Notes: generated from the letters alone by a model not told the origin. Counted from the stretch's first letter, positions 1 through 11,807 are shown. The stretch is 64,000 nt of DNA from Hansschlegelia beijingensis (GCF_014196425.1 NZ_JACIDR010000001.1:1054001-1118000); one strand, 5' to 3'. Made by a program: numbers and translations.

Positions 1-890
1 TCTACTCGCCCGAACAAATCGCGGGCTGGCGCAAGGTCACGGACGCCGTGCATGCGAAGGGCGGCCGCATCGTGCTGCAGCTCTGGCATGTCGGCCGCAT
101 CTCCCATCCGGATCTGCAGCCCGGCGGCGCGGCGCCGGTGGCGCCGTCGGCGATAAAGCCGGAAGGGGCGGCGTTCACCGAGAGCGGCTTCAAGCCTTTC
201 GAGACGCCGCGCGCCCTCGAACTGGAAGAGATTGCGGGCATCGTCGCCCAATTCGGCAAGGCGGCGGCCAACGCCGTCGAGGCCGGATTCGACGGCGTCG
301 AGATTCATGGCGCCAACGGCTATCTGATCGACCAGTTCCTGCGCGACAAGACGAACAAGCGGACGGATGCATATGGCGGGTCGATCGAGAACCGCACGCG
401 GTTTCTCGTCGAGGCGACGGAGGCCGCGGCGCGTGCGATCGGGCGGGAGCGCGTGGGCGTCAGACTCTCGCCCCTGAGCCCGTTCAACGACATTTCGGAC
501 TCGAACCCGGAGCCGCTGTTTGTCCGCGCCGTCGAGCGCCTGTCGGAGATCGGCGTCGCGTACATCCACGTCATCGAAGGCGAGACGCAGGGGGCCCGCG
601 CTCCGGAGGGCGGCTTCGACCTCTCTCGCCTCCGTCAGGCGTTCAAGGGCGTCTATATCGGGAACAACAACTACGACCCGGCTCTCGCGGCTGAGCGCGT
701 CGCGTCTGGCGCGGTCGATCTGGTCGCTTTCGGCCGCCCCTTCATCGCCAATCCCGACCTCGTCCAGCGCATTCGCATCGGCGCGCCGCTCGCGAAGCCC
801 GACCGCGACACGCTCTATGGCGGCGGGGCGGCTGGCTATACGGATTACCCGACGCTCACTGAAGCGGATCAGGCGCGAGAAGTGGCCTGA
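1..890 (+). CDS. Old Yellow Enzyme family alkene reductase (NemA-like), 5' truncated by window edge
   Basis: The reading frame is open from the first base, so the N-terminal third lies outside the window. The visible part is the C-terminal portion of an FMN-dependent TIM-barrel ene-reductase. It has the active-site block HGANGYLIDQFL, whose His and Asn bind the substrate carbonyl and whose Tyr is the proton donor, followed by DAYGGSIENRTRF. The phosphate-binding end VDLVAFGRPFIANPDL is also present. Such enzymes reduce activated C=C bonds, and often nitro or nitrate esters, with NAD(P)H in the cytoplasm. The physiological substrate cannot be told from sequence. It ends 28 bp before the converging diguanylate cyclase gene. 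Family assignment is firm; the symbol nemA would be a guess. Confidence 0.9.
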   Translation, partial: YSPEQIAGWRKVTDAVHAKGGRIVLQLWHVGRISHPDLQPGGAAPVAPSAIKPEGAAFTESGFKPFETPRALELEEIAGIVAQFGKAAANAVEAGFDGVEIHGANGYLIDQFLRDKTNKRTDAYGGSIENRTRFLVEATEAAARAIGRERVGVRLSPLSPFNDISDSNPEPLFVRAVERLSEIGVAYIHVIEGETQGARAPEGGFDLSRLRQAFKGVYIGNNNYDPALAAERVASGAVDLVAFGRPFIANPDLVQRIRIGAPLAKPDRDTLYGGGAAGYTDYPTLTEADQAREVA

Positions 891-918
891 TCATCAGGCC
901 TCCGGAGCTGCGCCGTCG

Positions 919-1983
919 TCAGGCGACCCTGGCGGCGGCGGGCTCCATCGCGCGCGCGTCGTCCTCGGCGACCACAAGGTTCCGCCCGCACCGCTTCGCG
1001 ACATACATGCAGCTGTCCGCGCGGTCGAGGATGCTCTGGGCGCTGTCGCCGCGCCGCCATGTTGCGACTCCGACGGACACCGTGATGCGGCCGAGGTGCT
1101 CCCCGGTCGATCGTTTCACGAGGTCCTTGGCCATCACCGCGCGGCGGATGCGCTCGCCTATCGCGGCCGCGGCCGAGAGGGGCGTGTCGGGCAGCACGAT
1201 CGCGAACTCCTCTCCGCCGAAACGCGCCGTGACGTCTTCGTTCTTGGCGTTCTGCTTCAGCGCGAGCGCGACGAGCCGGAGCACCTGGTCTCCGGTCAGG
1301 TGGCCGTAATTGTCGTTGAAGGCCTTGAAGTGATCGATGTCGATGATCAGCAGCGAGAACCGCTGGCCGCGCGTCGCCTCGATCAGGTTCTGTTCAAGCG
1401 CCCCCTGAAGAAACTTGCGATTGGCGAGCCCCGTCAGCGGGTCCGTCAGTGACTCCGCGCGGATCACCTCGAGCGTGTTGTGGAGTTCCTGCATCTCGTC
1501 ATGGGAGGCGGCGAGCTGGCGCTCGAGCTCGCGCGTCCGGTCGACCATGCGCTCGGTAGTGTCCCGCAATCCTCTCGCAAGCTCGCCCAGCGCCTGTCCA
1601 ACCGGGCCGAGACGATCCGCTTCCGCCGAAACCCGCTGCAGCGTGGCTGCGTAGTCATCGCTCGACTTGCGCGCGTCCTTCAGAACGTCGGCGACTTCCG
1701 CGATTTCTGTGAGGATGCGCGAGCCGACATGGTCGACTCGCTCCGAGAGTCGAAGCGGCGAAAGATAAGTTTCGTAGAGCAGGTCGAGATCGGCTTCCGA
1801 GATCGATGGATCGCGGTCGAGCGTCTCGTTCACCGCGCGATTGAGAGCCGCGTTGTAGCCCGTCGCGTAAGTATACCAGAACTCGTAATTCCGGGGATAT
1901 GCAGGATGGCGGTGCACCCTGAGACGCTGGATCGCCGCCTCGCAGAACGCGATGGTGCGGTCGAAATCACTCGCGCCGCTCAT
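919..1983 (-). CDS. GGEEF-domain diguanylate cyclase
   Basis: This 354-residue cytoplasmic protein should make the second messenger c-di-GMP from two GTP. Residues 1-100 form an alphaproteobacterial sensory-type region (NYEFWYTYATGYN) with no membrane segment. Residues 105-175 look helical and coiled-coil-like and lead to the GGDEF domain (about 175-340). The catalytic signature GGEEF is at 256-260, with the Mg/GTP aspartate in IIDIDHFKAFND. The product-inhibition I-site, normally RxxD, reads KNED at 247-250, so allosteric feedback may be weakened. An upstream in-frame ATG at 2067 would add 28 residues; I chose 1983 because homologues start near the DFDRTIAF segment. What the N-terminus senses is unknown. 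Confidence 0.9.
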   Translation of the reverse strand: MSGASDFDRTIAFCEAAIQRLRVHRHPAYPRNYEFWYTYATGYNAALNRAVNETLDRDPSISEADLDLLYETYLSPLRLSERVDHVGSRILTEIAEVADVLKDARKSSDDYAATLQRVSAEADRLGPVGQALGELARGLRDTTERMVDRTRELERQLAASHDEMQELHNTLEVIRAESLTDPLTGLANRKFLQGALEQNLIEATRGQRFSLLIIDIDHFKAFNDNYGHLTGDQVLRLVALALKQNAKNEDVTARFGGEEFAIVLPDTPLSAAAAIGERIRRAVMAKDLVKRSTGEHLGRITVSVGVATWRRGDSAQSILDRADSCMYVAKRCGRNLVVAEDDARAMEPAAARVA

Positions 1984-2114
1984 CTTCCAAGGCCCCCATA
2001 CTCGCGACTTCACTGAGGCGCTTCGTGGAGCGATCTTGGCCGCACCGGCAAGTGCCGGTGCGTACATTCTTGCCTAATCCGTAAAGGCCAAGTTACGAAC
2101 GAGCGGAGCGAGGG

Positions 2115-3611
2115 TCACGCCCGCTTGGCGCGTGCGGGCCGAAGAAGAAAGGCCGGCACGTGATCCCCGAGACCTACGACGCGTTCGTCTCCGCCTGAGG
2201 CCTGAGGACGGCGCTCGACGGGGGCCGGAGCAGCGCGCTCGACGCTCGGAGCACGGCGCTGGCGCGGCGCGACGGCGCGGGGCGCTTCCGTCACCTGCGG
2301 CGCCTCGGTCGCCCGCGGCGCGGGGGAAGCGGCGGGCTCGCCTGCCGCACGCTCGGCGTTCCGCTCGGACGCCGCCGAACGGCGCGGTCCGCGCGCCGGC
2401 CGTGCGGTTTCCGCCGCGCTCTCGGCGCGGGGGCGGCGCGTGCTCCTGGAACGGGAGCCTTTGGCTTCGGCGGCGGCCTCGAGGTCGACCGGCGCGCCCT
2501 GCCACGGGATCGAGGACTGCGTGAGTTTCTCGATGGCGCCGAGATGCTTTGCGTCGGAAGGCGTGACGAGGCTGATGGCGACGCCGCTAAGGCCCGCGCG
2601 CCCCGTGCGGCCGATACGATGCACATAGTCTTCCGCGTGGATCGGCACGTCGTAGTTGATGACATGGCTGACTGCCGGGATGTCCAGGCCGCGGGCCGCC
2701 ACGTCGCTCGCCACAAGAAGATCGACTTCGCCGTTCTTGAAGCTGTCGAGCGCCGCCATGCGGGCGCGCTGGTCGAGATCGCCATGCAGCGCGGCGACCT
2801 TGAAGTTGTGCTGCTGGAGCGACTTGTAGACGACTGCGACGTCTCGCTTGCGGTTGCAGAAGATGATGGCGTTCTTGAAGTCCGTGGCGTCCTGGATGAC
2901 GCGGCGGAGCGCCGCCCGCTTGAGGGCGGGCTCGTCTTCCGTCGCGACCAGCAACTGCGTCACGGTCGCCGCCGTCGTCGAAGGGCGAGCCACCTCGATG
3001 CGAACCGGATCGCGGAGGAACTGCTTGGTCAGCCGCTGAATCTCCGGCGGCATGGTGGCCGAGAAGAACAGCGTCTGACGGGAAGGCGGGATCAGCTTGC
3101 AGATGCGCTCGATGTCCGGGATGAAGCCCATGTCGAGCATGCGGTCCGCCTCGTCGATGACCAGGATCTCGATACCGGTCAGCAGCAGGCGGCCCCGCTC
3201 GAAATGGTCGAGCAGACGGCCAGGCGTCGCGATCAGCACATCGACGCCGCGGGTGAGCTTCGCGTCCTGATCGCCAAAGGAGACGCCGCCGATCAGGAGA
3301 GCCATCGAAAGCTTATGGTTCTGGCCGTACTTGCCGAAGCTTTCCTCGACCTGCGCTGCGAGCTCGCGCGTCGGCTCCAGAATGAGCGTACGGGGCATGC
3401 GGGCCCGCGCGCGGCCCTGCTCGAGAAGCGTCAGCATCGGAAGGGTGAACGAGGCCGTCTTGCCCGTGCCGGTCTGCGCGATGCCGAGGACGTCCTTGCC
3501 CTGCAGCACGTGGGGGATAGCAGCCGCCTGGATCGGCGTGGGCTCGGTGTAGCCCGACGTCTCGACGGCGGCGAGCACCTTCGGGCTCAGTCCAAGTTGT
3601 GAAAAAGTCAT
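2115..3611 (-). CDS. DEAD-box ATP-dependent RNA helicase (RhlE type)
   Basis: A 498-residue RNA helicase with the full motif set: AQTGTGKT (motif I), PTRELAAQ (Ia), DEADRMLDMGF (II), SATMP (III), ARGLDIP (V) and HRIGRTGRAG (VI). The two RecA-like domains occupy about residues 1-375. The remaining 120 residues are a low-complexity Arg/Ala/Pro tail, typical of RNA-anchoring extensions, which closes with a compact hydrophobic patch HVPAFLLRPARAKRA. Likely roles are ribosome assembly, mRNA turnover or cold adaptation; these are inferred from the family. The ATG at 3611 is the only sensible start. The 213 bp upstream carry no gene I can support and probably hold the promoter and 5' leader. Confidence 0.93.
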   Translation of the reverse strand: MTFSQLGLSPKVLAAVETSGYTEPTPIQAAAIPHVLQGKDVLGIAQTGTGKTASFTLPMLTLLEQGRARARMPRTLILEPTRELAAQVEESFGKYGQNHKLSMALLIGGVSFGDQDAKLTRGVDVLIATPGRLLDHFERGRLLLTGIEILVIDEADRMLDMGFIPDIERICKLIPPSRQTLFFSATMPPEIQRLTKQFLRDPVRIEVARPSTTAATVTQLLVATEDEPALKRAALRRVIQDATDFKNAIIFCNRKRDVAVVYKSLQQHNFKVAALHGDLDQRARMAALDSFKNGEVDLLVASDVAARGLDIPAVSHVINYDVPIHAEDYVHRIGRTGRAGLSGVAISLVTPSDAKHLGAIEKLTQSSIPWQGAPVDLEAAAEAKGSRSRSTRRPRAESAAETARPARGPRRSAASERNAERAAGEPAASPAPRATEAPQVTEAPRAVAPRQRRAPSVERAAPAPVERRPQASGGDERVVGLGDHVPAFLLRPARAKRA

Positions 3612-3824
3612 GACGTCCTTAAAGCCGGCCGGCTAGGGGAGGGCGCGGCGCCAGAGCGCCGCGATTGCTCGCCTCGAGGCGCGCGCCATCGCGCAGCGCC
3701 CACGATCTACGTTGGGAAATGAGGCTTTAGGGGCTGATTGTCAATCGCCCGGCCGGGAAACCGCCATCGTAGCCGGCGGCCGCGGCGGGACCGCGGTCGC
3801 TGGCGGGCGTTTCGAGGGCGATCG

Positions 3825-4376
3825 TCAGTTCGTGGCGGGACCAAAACGGGCGTCGCCGGGCTCGCCGATCACGATCACCCAGGTGTCGCGCATCCCGTCC
3901 TTGTCCGGAATCGTGTCCAAAAACACGGTGACGCCGGTGTCCGCCGGCTCGGCGCGGACGTCTCCGAAGGTGAGTTCGGCCGCGTCAGGATCCTGGAGTT
4001 CCTTGGTCTCGACGACGCGGAAGTCCGGCTCCTCGAGCCACTGCACGTAGAAGCGCTGACGATCACCGTTGAGCACGCCGATCACGCGTGAGAAGCCACG
4101 CTTTCCGTCCGCCTCCCAAGGCCCGCCCACCCGGAGCGCGATGACCTGGGCGGGCACTGCCAGAACGTCGTCCGTCTTCGACGCGTCCGCAGAAGGAGAG
4201 GGGGCCCCGCCCTCGGGCGGAACGGGCTGTTCGGGCCTGACCGGGCCGGGATCGATCTTGTCGGGCGGGGCCGTCGGGGAGGCGGGCGGCGCAGGCGGCG
4301 GCGGGGTTTGTGCGAAGGCAGGCGCTGCCGCCGCGGCCAGGGCGAAGGCGAAGATCAGTCTCAGGCGGCGTCGCAT
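3825..4376 (-). CDS. Hypothetical secreted (periplasmic) protein
   Basis: A 183-residue protein of no family I recognise. It begins with a clear Sec signal peptide (MRRRLRL, a hydrophobic Ala-rich core, cleavage probably after PAFA). A Pro-rich linker covers about residues 25-70. A compact domain of about 100 residues follows, containing ALRVGGPWEADGKRGFSRV and GDRQRFYVQWLEE, rich in acidic and aromatic residues and free of cysteine. This layout suggests a small periplasmic globular domain on a flexible tether. It lies between the helicase and parE genes on the same strand, 68 bp downstream of parE. No catalytic motif is visible, so no function is proposed. Confidence 0.75.
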   Translation of the reverse strand: MRRRLRLIFAFALAAAAAPAFAQTPPPPAPPASPTAPPDKIDPGPVRPEQPVPPEGGAPSPSADASKTDDVLAVPAQVIALRVGGPWEADGKRGFSRVIGVLNGDRQRFYVQWLEEPDFRVVETKELQDPDAAELTFGDVRAEPADTGVTVFLDTIPDKDGMRDTWVIVIGEPGDARFGPATN

Positions 4377-4444
4377 TGCAGACTCCGATCCGGGAACCGT
4401 TCGGCCGTTATAGGGCCGTGCGCCGCGAAGGCACGGGGCCTCGC

Positions 4445-6484
<2,040 letters not shown>

Positions 6485-6615
6485 TCTCAGATCGCTGATT
6501 CGCTCTGACATGCGAGCGACAACATTCTTGCATATGCGAAGTGGCGGCGCCTCCTCGCCGGCGGAGCCGTCGCGCTTCGCGTGGAGCGCCTGTCGCCGCG
6601 CGTCGAGATCCACGC

Positions 6616-7554
6616 ATGCCCGCAGCCGCCAGCGCCCGTGCGCGACTTCTACGCTTCTTCATGCGGCACGCCATCAAGACGCGCATGCACGCCAAGCCCG
6701 ATCTTGGGCGGATACGGCGCTCCATGGAGCTCGTGGCGCGCTACGCCCCGGATCGGCCGAGAGGCGTCGCCATGCGGAAAGGCGTTCTGGCGGGCGTGCC
6801 CGTGGAGTGCAGCGCGCCCTCGGGCCACGTGACGGACCGGCGGATCCTTTACCTCCACGGCGGCGGCTTCGTTTCGGGCTCGCCTCGCACCCATCGCGGC
6901 ATAGCCGGGAGGATCGCTCGGGGGGCGGACGCCCGGGTCGCGGTCATCGACTATCGGCTTGCGCCGGAGCACCCGTTCCCGGCCGCGCTGGAGGACGCCG
7001 CCGCGGCGTATCGCGCGCTACTGGAGCAGGGGGCGCCGCCGTCGCGCCTGGCGCTGGTGGGCGACTCGGCCGGCGGCAATCTGGTCTTCGCGCTGCTGCT
7101 CAAGCTGAAGGAGGAGGGCGCGCCGATGCCGGCGGCGGCGGTCGCGATGTCGCCTTTCGTCGACCTGACCGGCGGGGGCGAGAGCCTGCGGACGAACGCC
7201 GCGCTCGACCCACTGCTGCATGTCGCCGGTCTACCGGCCGTCCTCGACGCTTATGCTCCGAAGCGCGACCTCAAGAACCCCCTGCTGTCGCCGCTTTTCG
7301 GGGACCTGAAAGGCCTGCCGCCTTGCCTGATCCAGTGCGGCAGCGACGAGATCCTGTGCGATGACGCCGTGAGAATGCAGCGGGCGCTGCAACGCGCCGG
7401 GGTGGACGCCGAACTCGAGGTCTGGAGCGAGATGCCCCACGTCTGGCAGGCTTTCGCCCGGTTGATCCCGGAGGGCCGGACGGCCCTTGAGCGGATCTGC
7501 CGTTTCCTTCGGGAGCGGATGGACGACGGAGTCCGGGCAGGGCACGCGGCGTGA
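6616..7554 (+). CDS. Alpha/beta hydrolase, hormone-sensitive-lipase-like esterase
   Basis: A 312-residue serine hydrolase of the HSL (family IV) group, acting on short- to medium-chain esters. The oxyanion-hole motif YLHGGGFVSGSP and the nucleophile elbow VGDSAGGNL are intact. The likely acid is the Asp in CGSDEILCDDA and the catalytic His is in MPHVWQAF, so the triad looks complete. No signal peptide is present, so it is probably cytoplasmic. It is divergent from parE, with less than 140 bp shared between the two starts. The ATG at 6616 is used because homologues carry the ARLLRFF helix; ATG 6661 is possible. It faces mazG tail-to-tail, 15 bp apart. The substrate is unknown. Confidence 0.88.
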   Translation: MPAAASARARLLRFFMRHAIKTRMHAKPDLGRIRRSMELVARYAPDRPRGVAMRKGVLAGVPVECSAPSGHVTDRRILYLHGGGFVSGSPRTHRGIAGRIARGADARVAVIDYRLAPEHPFPAALEDAAAAYRALLEQGAPPSRLALVGDSAGGNLVFALLLKLKEEGAPMPAAAVAMSPFVDLTGGGESLRTNAALDPLLHVAGLPAVLDAYAPKRDLKNPLLSPLFGDLKGLPPCLIQCGSDEILCDDAVRMQRALQRAGVDAELEVWSEMPHVWQAFARLIPEGRTALERICRFLRERMDDGVRAGHAA

Positions 7555-7569
7555 GGGCAGGGCGTGGCC

Positions 7570-8397
7570 CTACCCCGCTGCGCCCCGCTCGACCGCCTTG
7601 GCGCGGTTCCACAATTGGTCCATCTCGTCGAGATCGCTGTCCGCAGGCGTTTTCCCCAGCTTCGCAAGCTCTTGCTCGATGGAGCGGAAGCGGCGCTCGA
7701 ACTTTGCGTTGGAGCGCCGGACAGCCGCCTCGGGGTCGACGCCCACGTGCCGGGCAAGATTCGCCACAGCGCACAGCAGGTCGCCGATCTCGTCCTCCAT
7801 CGCGTCCTTGTCGCCCGACGAAACCGCCTCCGCGACTTCGTCCATCTCCTCGCGCACCTTGCCGATCACCAGCGAGACGTCGTCCCAGTCGAAGCCCACC
7901 GTGGCGACCTTGGCCTGAAGCTTTACAGCGCGCGTGAGGCCGGGCAGGGCGACCGCGACGCCGTCCATCATGCTCGGCGCAGGCGCGGCGTGGTCGCCTC
8001 GCGCGGCGGCCCGCTCGGCCTTCTCCTCCGCCTTGATGGAGTCCCAAAGTCGGGCCACCGCGTCAGGGGCCAGATCACGCGCCTCTCCGAAGACATGCGG
8101 ATGGCGGCGGATCAGCTTGCGGGTGACGCCTTCGACGACGTCTCCGAACGCAAACGCGTCGCGCTCCTCCGCCATGCGGGAGTGGTAGACCACCTGCAGG
8201 AGCAGGTCGCCCAACTCTTCCTTCAGATCCAGCAGATCGCCGCGCTGGATCGCGTCCGCGACCTCGTAGGCCTCTTCGATCGTGTAGAGAGCGATCGTCT
8301 CGAAGGTCTGCTCGAGATCCCAGGGGCAGCCGGTCCCTGGTTCGCGCAGCGCGGCCATGATCTGGATCAGGCGGGCGATGTCGCGAGAGGGCGTCAT
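7570..8397 (-). CDS. mazG: Nucleoside triphosphate pyrophosphohydrolase MazG
   Basis: A house-cleaning enzyme that hydrolyses NTPs and dNTPs to the monophosphate and pyrophosphate. The 275-residue protein has two tandem MazG domains. The first, about residues 15-120, carries CPWDLEQTFETIALYTIEEA and the Mg-binding EELGDLLLQ. The second, about 165-265, carries VREEMDEVAEA and EDEIGDLLCAVANLARH. This is the usual length for the long, two-domain form. The start at 8397 has a good ribosome site (GGAG about 8 nt upstream), so I prefer it to the in-frame start 18 codons earlier. It is separated by about 170 bp from the MBL hydrolase gene upstream. Confidence 0.95.
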   Translation of the reverse strand: MTPSRDIARLIQIMAALREPGTGCPWDLEQTFETIALYTIEEAYEVADAIQRGDLLDLKEELGDLLLQVVYHSRMAEERDAFAFGDVVEGVTRKLIRRHPHVFGEARDLAPDAVARLWDSIKAEEKAERAAARGDHAAPAPSMMDGVAVALPGLTRAVKLQAKVATVGFDWDDVSLVIGKVREEMDEVAEAVSSGDKDAMEDEIGDLLCAVANLARHVGVDPEAAVRRSNAKFERRFRSIEQELAKLGKTPADSDLDEMDQLWNRAKAVERGAAG

Positions 8398-8565
8398 TGG
8401 GGTCTCCGGCAAGGGCGTCCGAGACGTGCCCGTGGCCGCCCGGCTGGTCAAGGCGCGGCCGCCGCGAGGTCAGCGCAGCAGGCGCGTCAACACCCCAGCA
8501 TGAGTCGCATAAGATATATTATGGAACTTATTCGGCTGCCCGGATCGCCGTTGCGGGCCCTGCTG

Positions 8566-9405
8566 TCAGGAAACCGCCTCGCGGTCCCCTGCGGTCTTGG
8601 CGGCCGTCGTAGCGCTTTCGATGACGAGACCGTCGAACGCGACGTCGACTGATGGCGGCAGGCTGGCCTTCAAGGTGGCGTAGTCGAGATCCGTATGGAG
8701 ATTGGTCAGGATGGCGCGGCGGGGCTTCAGCCGCTCGATCCAGCCCAGCGCGTCGCTGACCGAGAAATGGCTCGGATGCGGCGTGTGCCGGAGCGCGTCG
8801 ACGATCCAGACGTCGAGGCCTTCCAGATAGGCCTGCGACCATTTCGGGATCTCGTTGACGTCCGGCGTGTAAGCGACGTCGCCGAACCGGAAGCCCAAGG
8901 CGCGCTCACGTCCGTGAACGAGAGCGATCGGCAAGGCCTCAAGCTCGCCGCCGGGGCCGTCGATGCCGGCCGGCCGGCCGATATGCAGCCGACGCTCGTT
9001 CAGGATCGGCGGATAGTCGCTGCCAGGCGGCGTCTTGAAGACGTAGCCGAAGCGGCCGTTGAGAAACCCGGACATCTGCTCGTCGCACCAGATGTCGACG
9101 CGGCCGCGCGCGTGGATCGCCAGCGGACGGAGATCATCGATCCCGTGCGTGTGGTCGGCGTGTTCATGTGTGTAGAGGACGCCGTCCACGCGCTCGACGC
9201 CCGCGTCGATCAACTGCTCGCGCAGGTCGGCCCCGGTGTCGACGACGACCCGCGTGACGCCGTCCTCTCCCAGCCGCTCGACCATGATCGAGCAGCGGCG
9301 GCGGCGATTCCGCGGCTCATTCGGGTCGCAGGCGCCCCAGCCGCTCGCGACCCGCGGGACGCCGCCGGAGGAGCCGCAGCCGAGGATCGTGACGCGCAGC
9401 CTCAC
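8566..9405 (-). CDS. MBL-fold metallo-hydrolase, PhnP-like phosphodiesterase
   Basis: A 279-residue metallo-beta-lactamase-fold hydrolase. The metal-binding signature HEHADHTHGIDD (HxHxDH) follows VVDTGADLREQL, with further histidines downstream (ALVHGRERALG, RHTPHPSHFS, NLHTDLDY). The N-terminal LGCGSSGGVPR is typical of the PhnP/cyclic-phosphodiesterase branch. It starts with GTG inside the stop of tatD (GTGA overlap), so it is translationally coupled in the metG-tatD-MBL unit. A role in nucleotide or RNA-fragment phosphodiester cleavage fits the family, but the actual substrate is not established here. About 170 bp without a gene follow, up to mazG. Confidence 0.88.
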   Translation of the reverse strand: MRLRVTILGCGSSGGVPRVASGWGACDPNEPRNRRRRCSIMVERLGEDGVTRVVVDTGADLREQLIDAGVERVDGVLYTHEHADHTHGIDDLRPLAIHARGRVDIWCDEQMSGFLNGRFGYVFKTPPGSDYPPILNERRLHIGRPAGIDGPGGELEALPIALVHGRERALGFRFGDVAYTPDVNEIPKWSQAYLEGLDVWIVDALRHTPHPSHFSVSDALGWIERLKPRRAILTNLHTDLDYATLKASLPPSVDVAFDGLVIESATTAAKTAGDREAVS

Positions 9406-10220
9406 GCGGCCGCCGAGTCCGTCGAGCTCACTAGAGCATTCCTGTCTGTCTTATTGAAAAGACGGAAGAAATTGTCCGTTGTTATGCGGCGCGCCTCGTC
9501 TTCGCTCCAGCCGCGCGTCGCGGCCAGCACAGCGGCCGTTCGGGCGGTGTAGGCCGGCTCGTTACGCTTGCCACGAAATGGATCGGGGGCGAGGTACGGC
9601 GCGTCGGTCTCGACCAGCAGCCGGTCCGCGGGCAGCTCGGCCGCGATCGCCCGAAGTTCGTCGGACTTCTTGAACGTCAGGATGCCCGAGAAGGAGACAT
9701 AGAGGCCGAGCGCGACGCCGCGGCGCGCAAGCTCGGCGCCGGAAGAAAAGCAGTGCAAGACGGCAGGGAAGGCCCCCTTCCCCGCCTCGTCCTCCAGAAC
9801 CTCGATCATCCTCTCGTCGGCCGACCGGGAGTGGATCACCAGCGGAAGGCCGGTCTCGCGCGCGGCCGCGATGTGCGCGCGAAAGCCCTGTTCCTGCGCT
9901 TCCGGCGGGCTGGTGTCGTAATGGAAATCCAGGCCGGCCTCGCCGAAGCCCACGATCTTGGGGTGCTGGGCAAGCCGGATCAGGTCGTCCGTCGTGACGT
10001 CGAGCTCCTCATGCGCGTTCTGCGGGTGCGTGCCGACCGTGCCGAACACGTTCGGATAGCGCTCGACAAGCGACAGGACGCGGTCGAACTGCTTCACGCG
10101 CGTCGAGATCGTCACCATCAGGCCGACGCCCGCCTCGATCGCGCGCGCGACCACTGCGTCGCGTTCCGGGGCGAAGTCCTGGAAATCAAGGTGGCAGTGG
10201 CTGTCGACCAGCGGGGTCAC
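9402..10220 (-). CDS. tatD: TatD family metal-dependent deoxyribonuclease
   Basis: A 272-residue TIM-barrel hydrolase of the TatD/YcfH family, associated with 3'-5' DNA and RNA trimming. The first metal motif [11 protein letters not shown] is at the N-terminus. [37 protein letters not shown] and [19 protein letters not shown] follow in the usual order. I place the start at the GTG at 10220, overlapping the metG stop as GTGA. The longer open frame to 10481 lies inside metG and is not supported. Its position directly after metG is a common bacterial arrangement. Confidence 0.93.
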   Translation of the reverse strand: MTPLVDSHCHLDFQDFAPERDAVVARAIEAGVGLMVTISTRVKQFDRVLSLVERYPNVFGTVGTHPQNAHEELDVTTDDLIRLAQHPKIVGFGEAGLDFHYDTSPPEAQEQGFRAHIAAARETGLPLVIHSRSADERMIEVLEDEAGKGAFPAVLHCFSSGAELARRGVALGLYVSFSGILTFKKSDELRAIAAELPADRLLVETDAPYLAPDPFRGKRNEPAYTARTAAVLAATRGWSEDEARRITTDNFFRLFNKTDRNALVSSTDSAAA

Positions 10221-11779
10221 GACGCCGCCTCCGCCGCAGGCTCGACATAGCGCGGGAAGACCGGCTGAGGCGCCGGCAGCGATGCGCCCGGAACGAGACG
10301 GCCGCCCTCGCCGAGCGCTGCGAACTCGCGTTTCTCGAGCGGCGTGCCGAGCAAGTCGAGCAGCTTCGAGGACGCTTCCGGCATGAAGGGCTGCGTCAGG
10401 ATCGAGACCTGCCGCACGACCTCGAGCGTGACGTAGAGCACGGTGGCCATGCGCTCCGGGTCCGTCTTCTTCAGCGCCCACGGTTCCTGGCCCGCGAAGT
10501 AGCGGTTGGCGTCAGCCACCACGGCCCAGATCGTCGCCAGCGCATTGTGGAGCGCGAGATCGTCGAAGGCTGCGCGCACTTTGCCGCGGAGGCTGTCGGC
10601 CGCGGCGAGCAGCGTGCGGTCCGCCTCCGAGAAGTCGCCGGGCGAGGGCGCCCTGCCCTCGCAGTTTCGCGCCACCATCGAAAGCGAGCGCTGCGCGAGA
10701 TTGCCGAGGTCATTGGCGAGGTCGGCGTTGATCCGCCCCACGATGGCGTCGTGGCTGTAGGCGCCGTCCTGGCCGAACGGCACCTCGCGAAGCAGGAAGT
10801 AGCGCACCTGGTCCGCGCCATAGCCCTCCGCCAACGCCAGGGGGTCGACCACATTGCCGACCGACTTCGACATCTTCTCCCCTCGAAAGTAGAGGAAACC
10901 GTGCGCGAAGACGCGCCCGGGCAGCGGCAGACCGGCCGATATCAGGAAGGCCGGCCAGAACACCGTGTGGAAGCGGATGATGTCCTTGCCGATGACGTGC
11001 AGGTTCGCCGGCCAGTAGCGCTCGAAGCTCGGCGTGTCGTCTGGGAAGCCGCAGCCGGTGAGGTAATTCGTCAGCGCGTCGACCCAGACATACATGACAT
11101 GCTTCGGATCGCCCGGAACCGGCACGCCCCAGTTGAAGGTGGTGCGGCTGATCGAAAGGTCAGAGAGCCCCCTCTTCACGAAGGCCAGCACCTCGTTCCG
11201 GCGCGCATCGGGACCGATGAAGCCGGGTTGCTCCTCGTAGAGCTTTAGAAGCCGCTCCTGATAGGCCGACAGGCGGAAGAAGTAGCTCTCCTCGACGACC
11301 CACTCGACCGGCGCTCCGGTCGGCGCCCTGCGCCCGCCGTCCTCACCGAGGGTGGTTTCGCTTTCGTCGAAATACGCCTCGTCGCGGACCGAGTACCAGC
11401 CCTCGTACTTCCCGAGATAGATGTCTCCGGCCTCAGTCATGCGCCGCCAGAGCTCCTGGCTGGCGGCATAGTGGTCGGCGTCGGTGGTGCGGATGAAGCG
11501 GTCGAACGAGACGCCGTAGCGCTCGTCCATGGCGCGGAAGCTTTCTGCGTTGCGGGTCGCCCATTCGAGCGGCGTCACGCCCTCGCGCGCCGCCGTCTGG
11601 GCCATCTTAAGCCCGTGCTCGTCGGTGCCGGTCAGGAACCGCACATCGCGGCCGTCCAGACGGTGGAAGCGCGCCACCGCGTCTGTCGCGACGGCCTCGT
11701 AGAGGTGGCCGATATGCGGCGCGCCATTCGGATAGGCGATGGCGGTCGTGACGTAGAAGGGCGGTTTGGCGTCCGACAT
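10217..11779 (-). CDS. metG: Methionyl-tRNA synthetase
   Basis: A class I aminoacyl-tRNA synthetase that charges tRNA-Met. The 520-residue protein has the HIGH motif as HIGHLYEAV near residue 21 and the KMSKS motif as [10 protein letters not shown], with the anticodon-binding helical domain after it. It ends at about residue 520 without the C-terminal EMAP/Trbp111 dimerisation domain of longer forms, which is normal for this lineage. It sits in a minus-strand run dac-tmk-holB-metG-tatD, 28 bp after holB. The ATG at 11779 gives [19 protein letters not shown], a typical N-terminus. Confidence 0.97.
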   Translation of the reverse strand: MSDAKPPFYVTTAIAYPNGAPHIGHLYEAVATDAVARFHRLDGRDVRFLTGTDEHGLKMAQTAAREGVTPLEWATRNAESFRAMDERYGVSFDRFIRTTDADHYAASQELWRRMTEAGDIYLGKYEGWYSVRDEAYFDESETTLGEDGGRRAPTGAPVEWVVEESYFFRLSAYQERLLKLYEEQPGFIGPDARRNEVLAFVKRGLSDLSISRTTFNWGVPVPGDPKHVMYVWVDALTNYLTGCGFPDDTPSFERYWPANLHVIGKDIIRFHTVFWPAFLISAGLPLPGRVFAHGFLYFRGEKMSKSVGNVVDPLALAEGYGADQVRYFLLREVPFGQDGAYSHDAIVGRINADLANDLGNLAQRSLSMVARNCEGRAPSPGDFSEADRTLLAAADSLRGKVRAAFDDLALHNALATIWAVVADANRYFAGQEPWALKKTDPERMATVLYVTLEVVRQVSILTQPFMPEASSKLLDLLGTPLEKREFAALGEGGRLVPGASLPAPQPVFPRYVEPAAEAAS

Positions 11780-11807
11780 TCCGGGCTCGGGTTTCGCCGG
11801 GCCGCCG

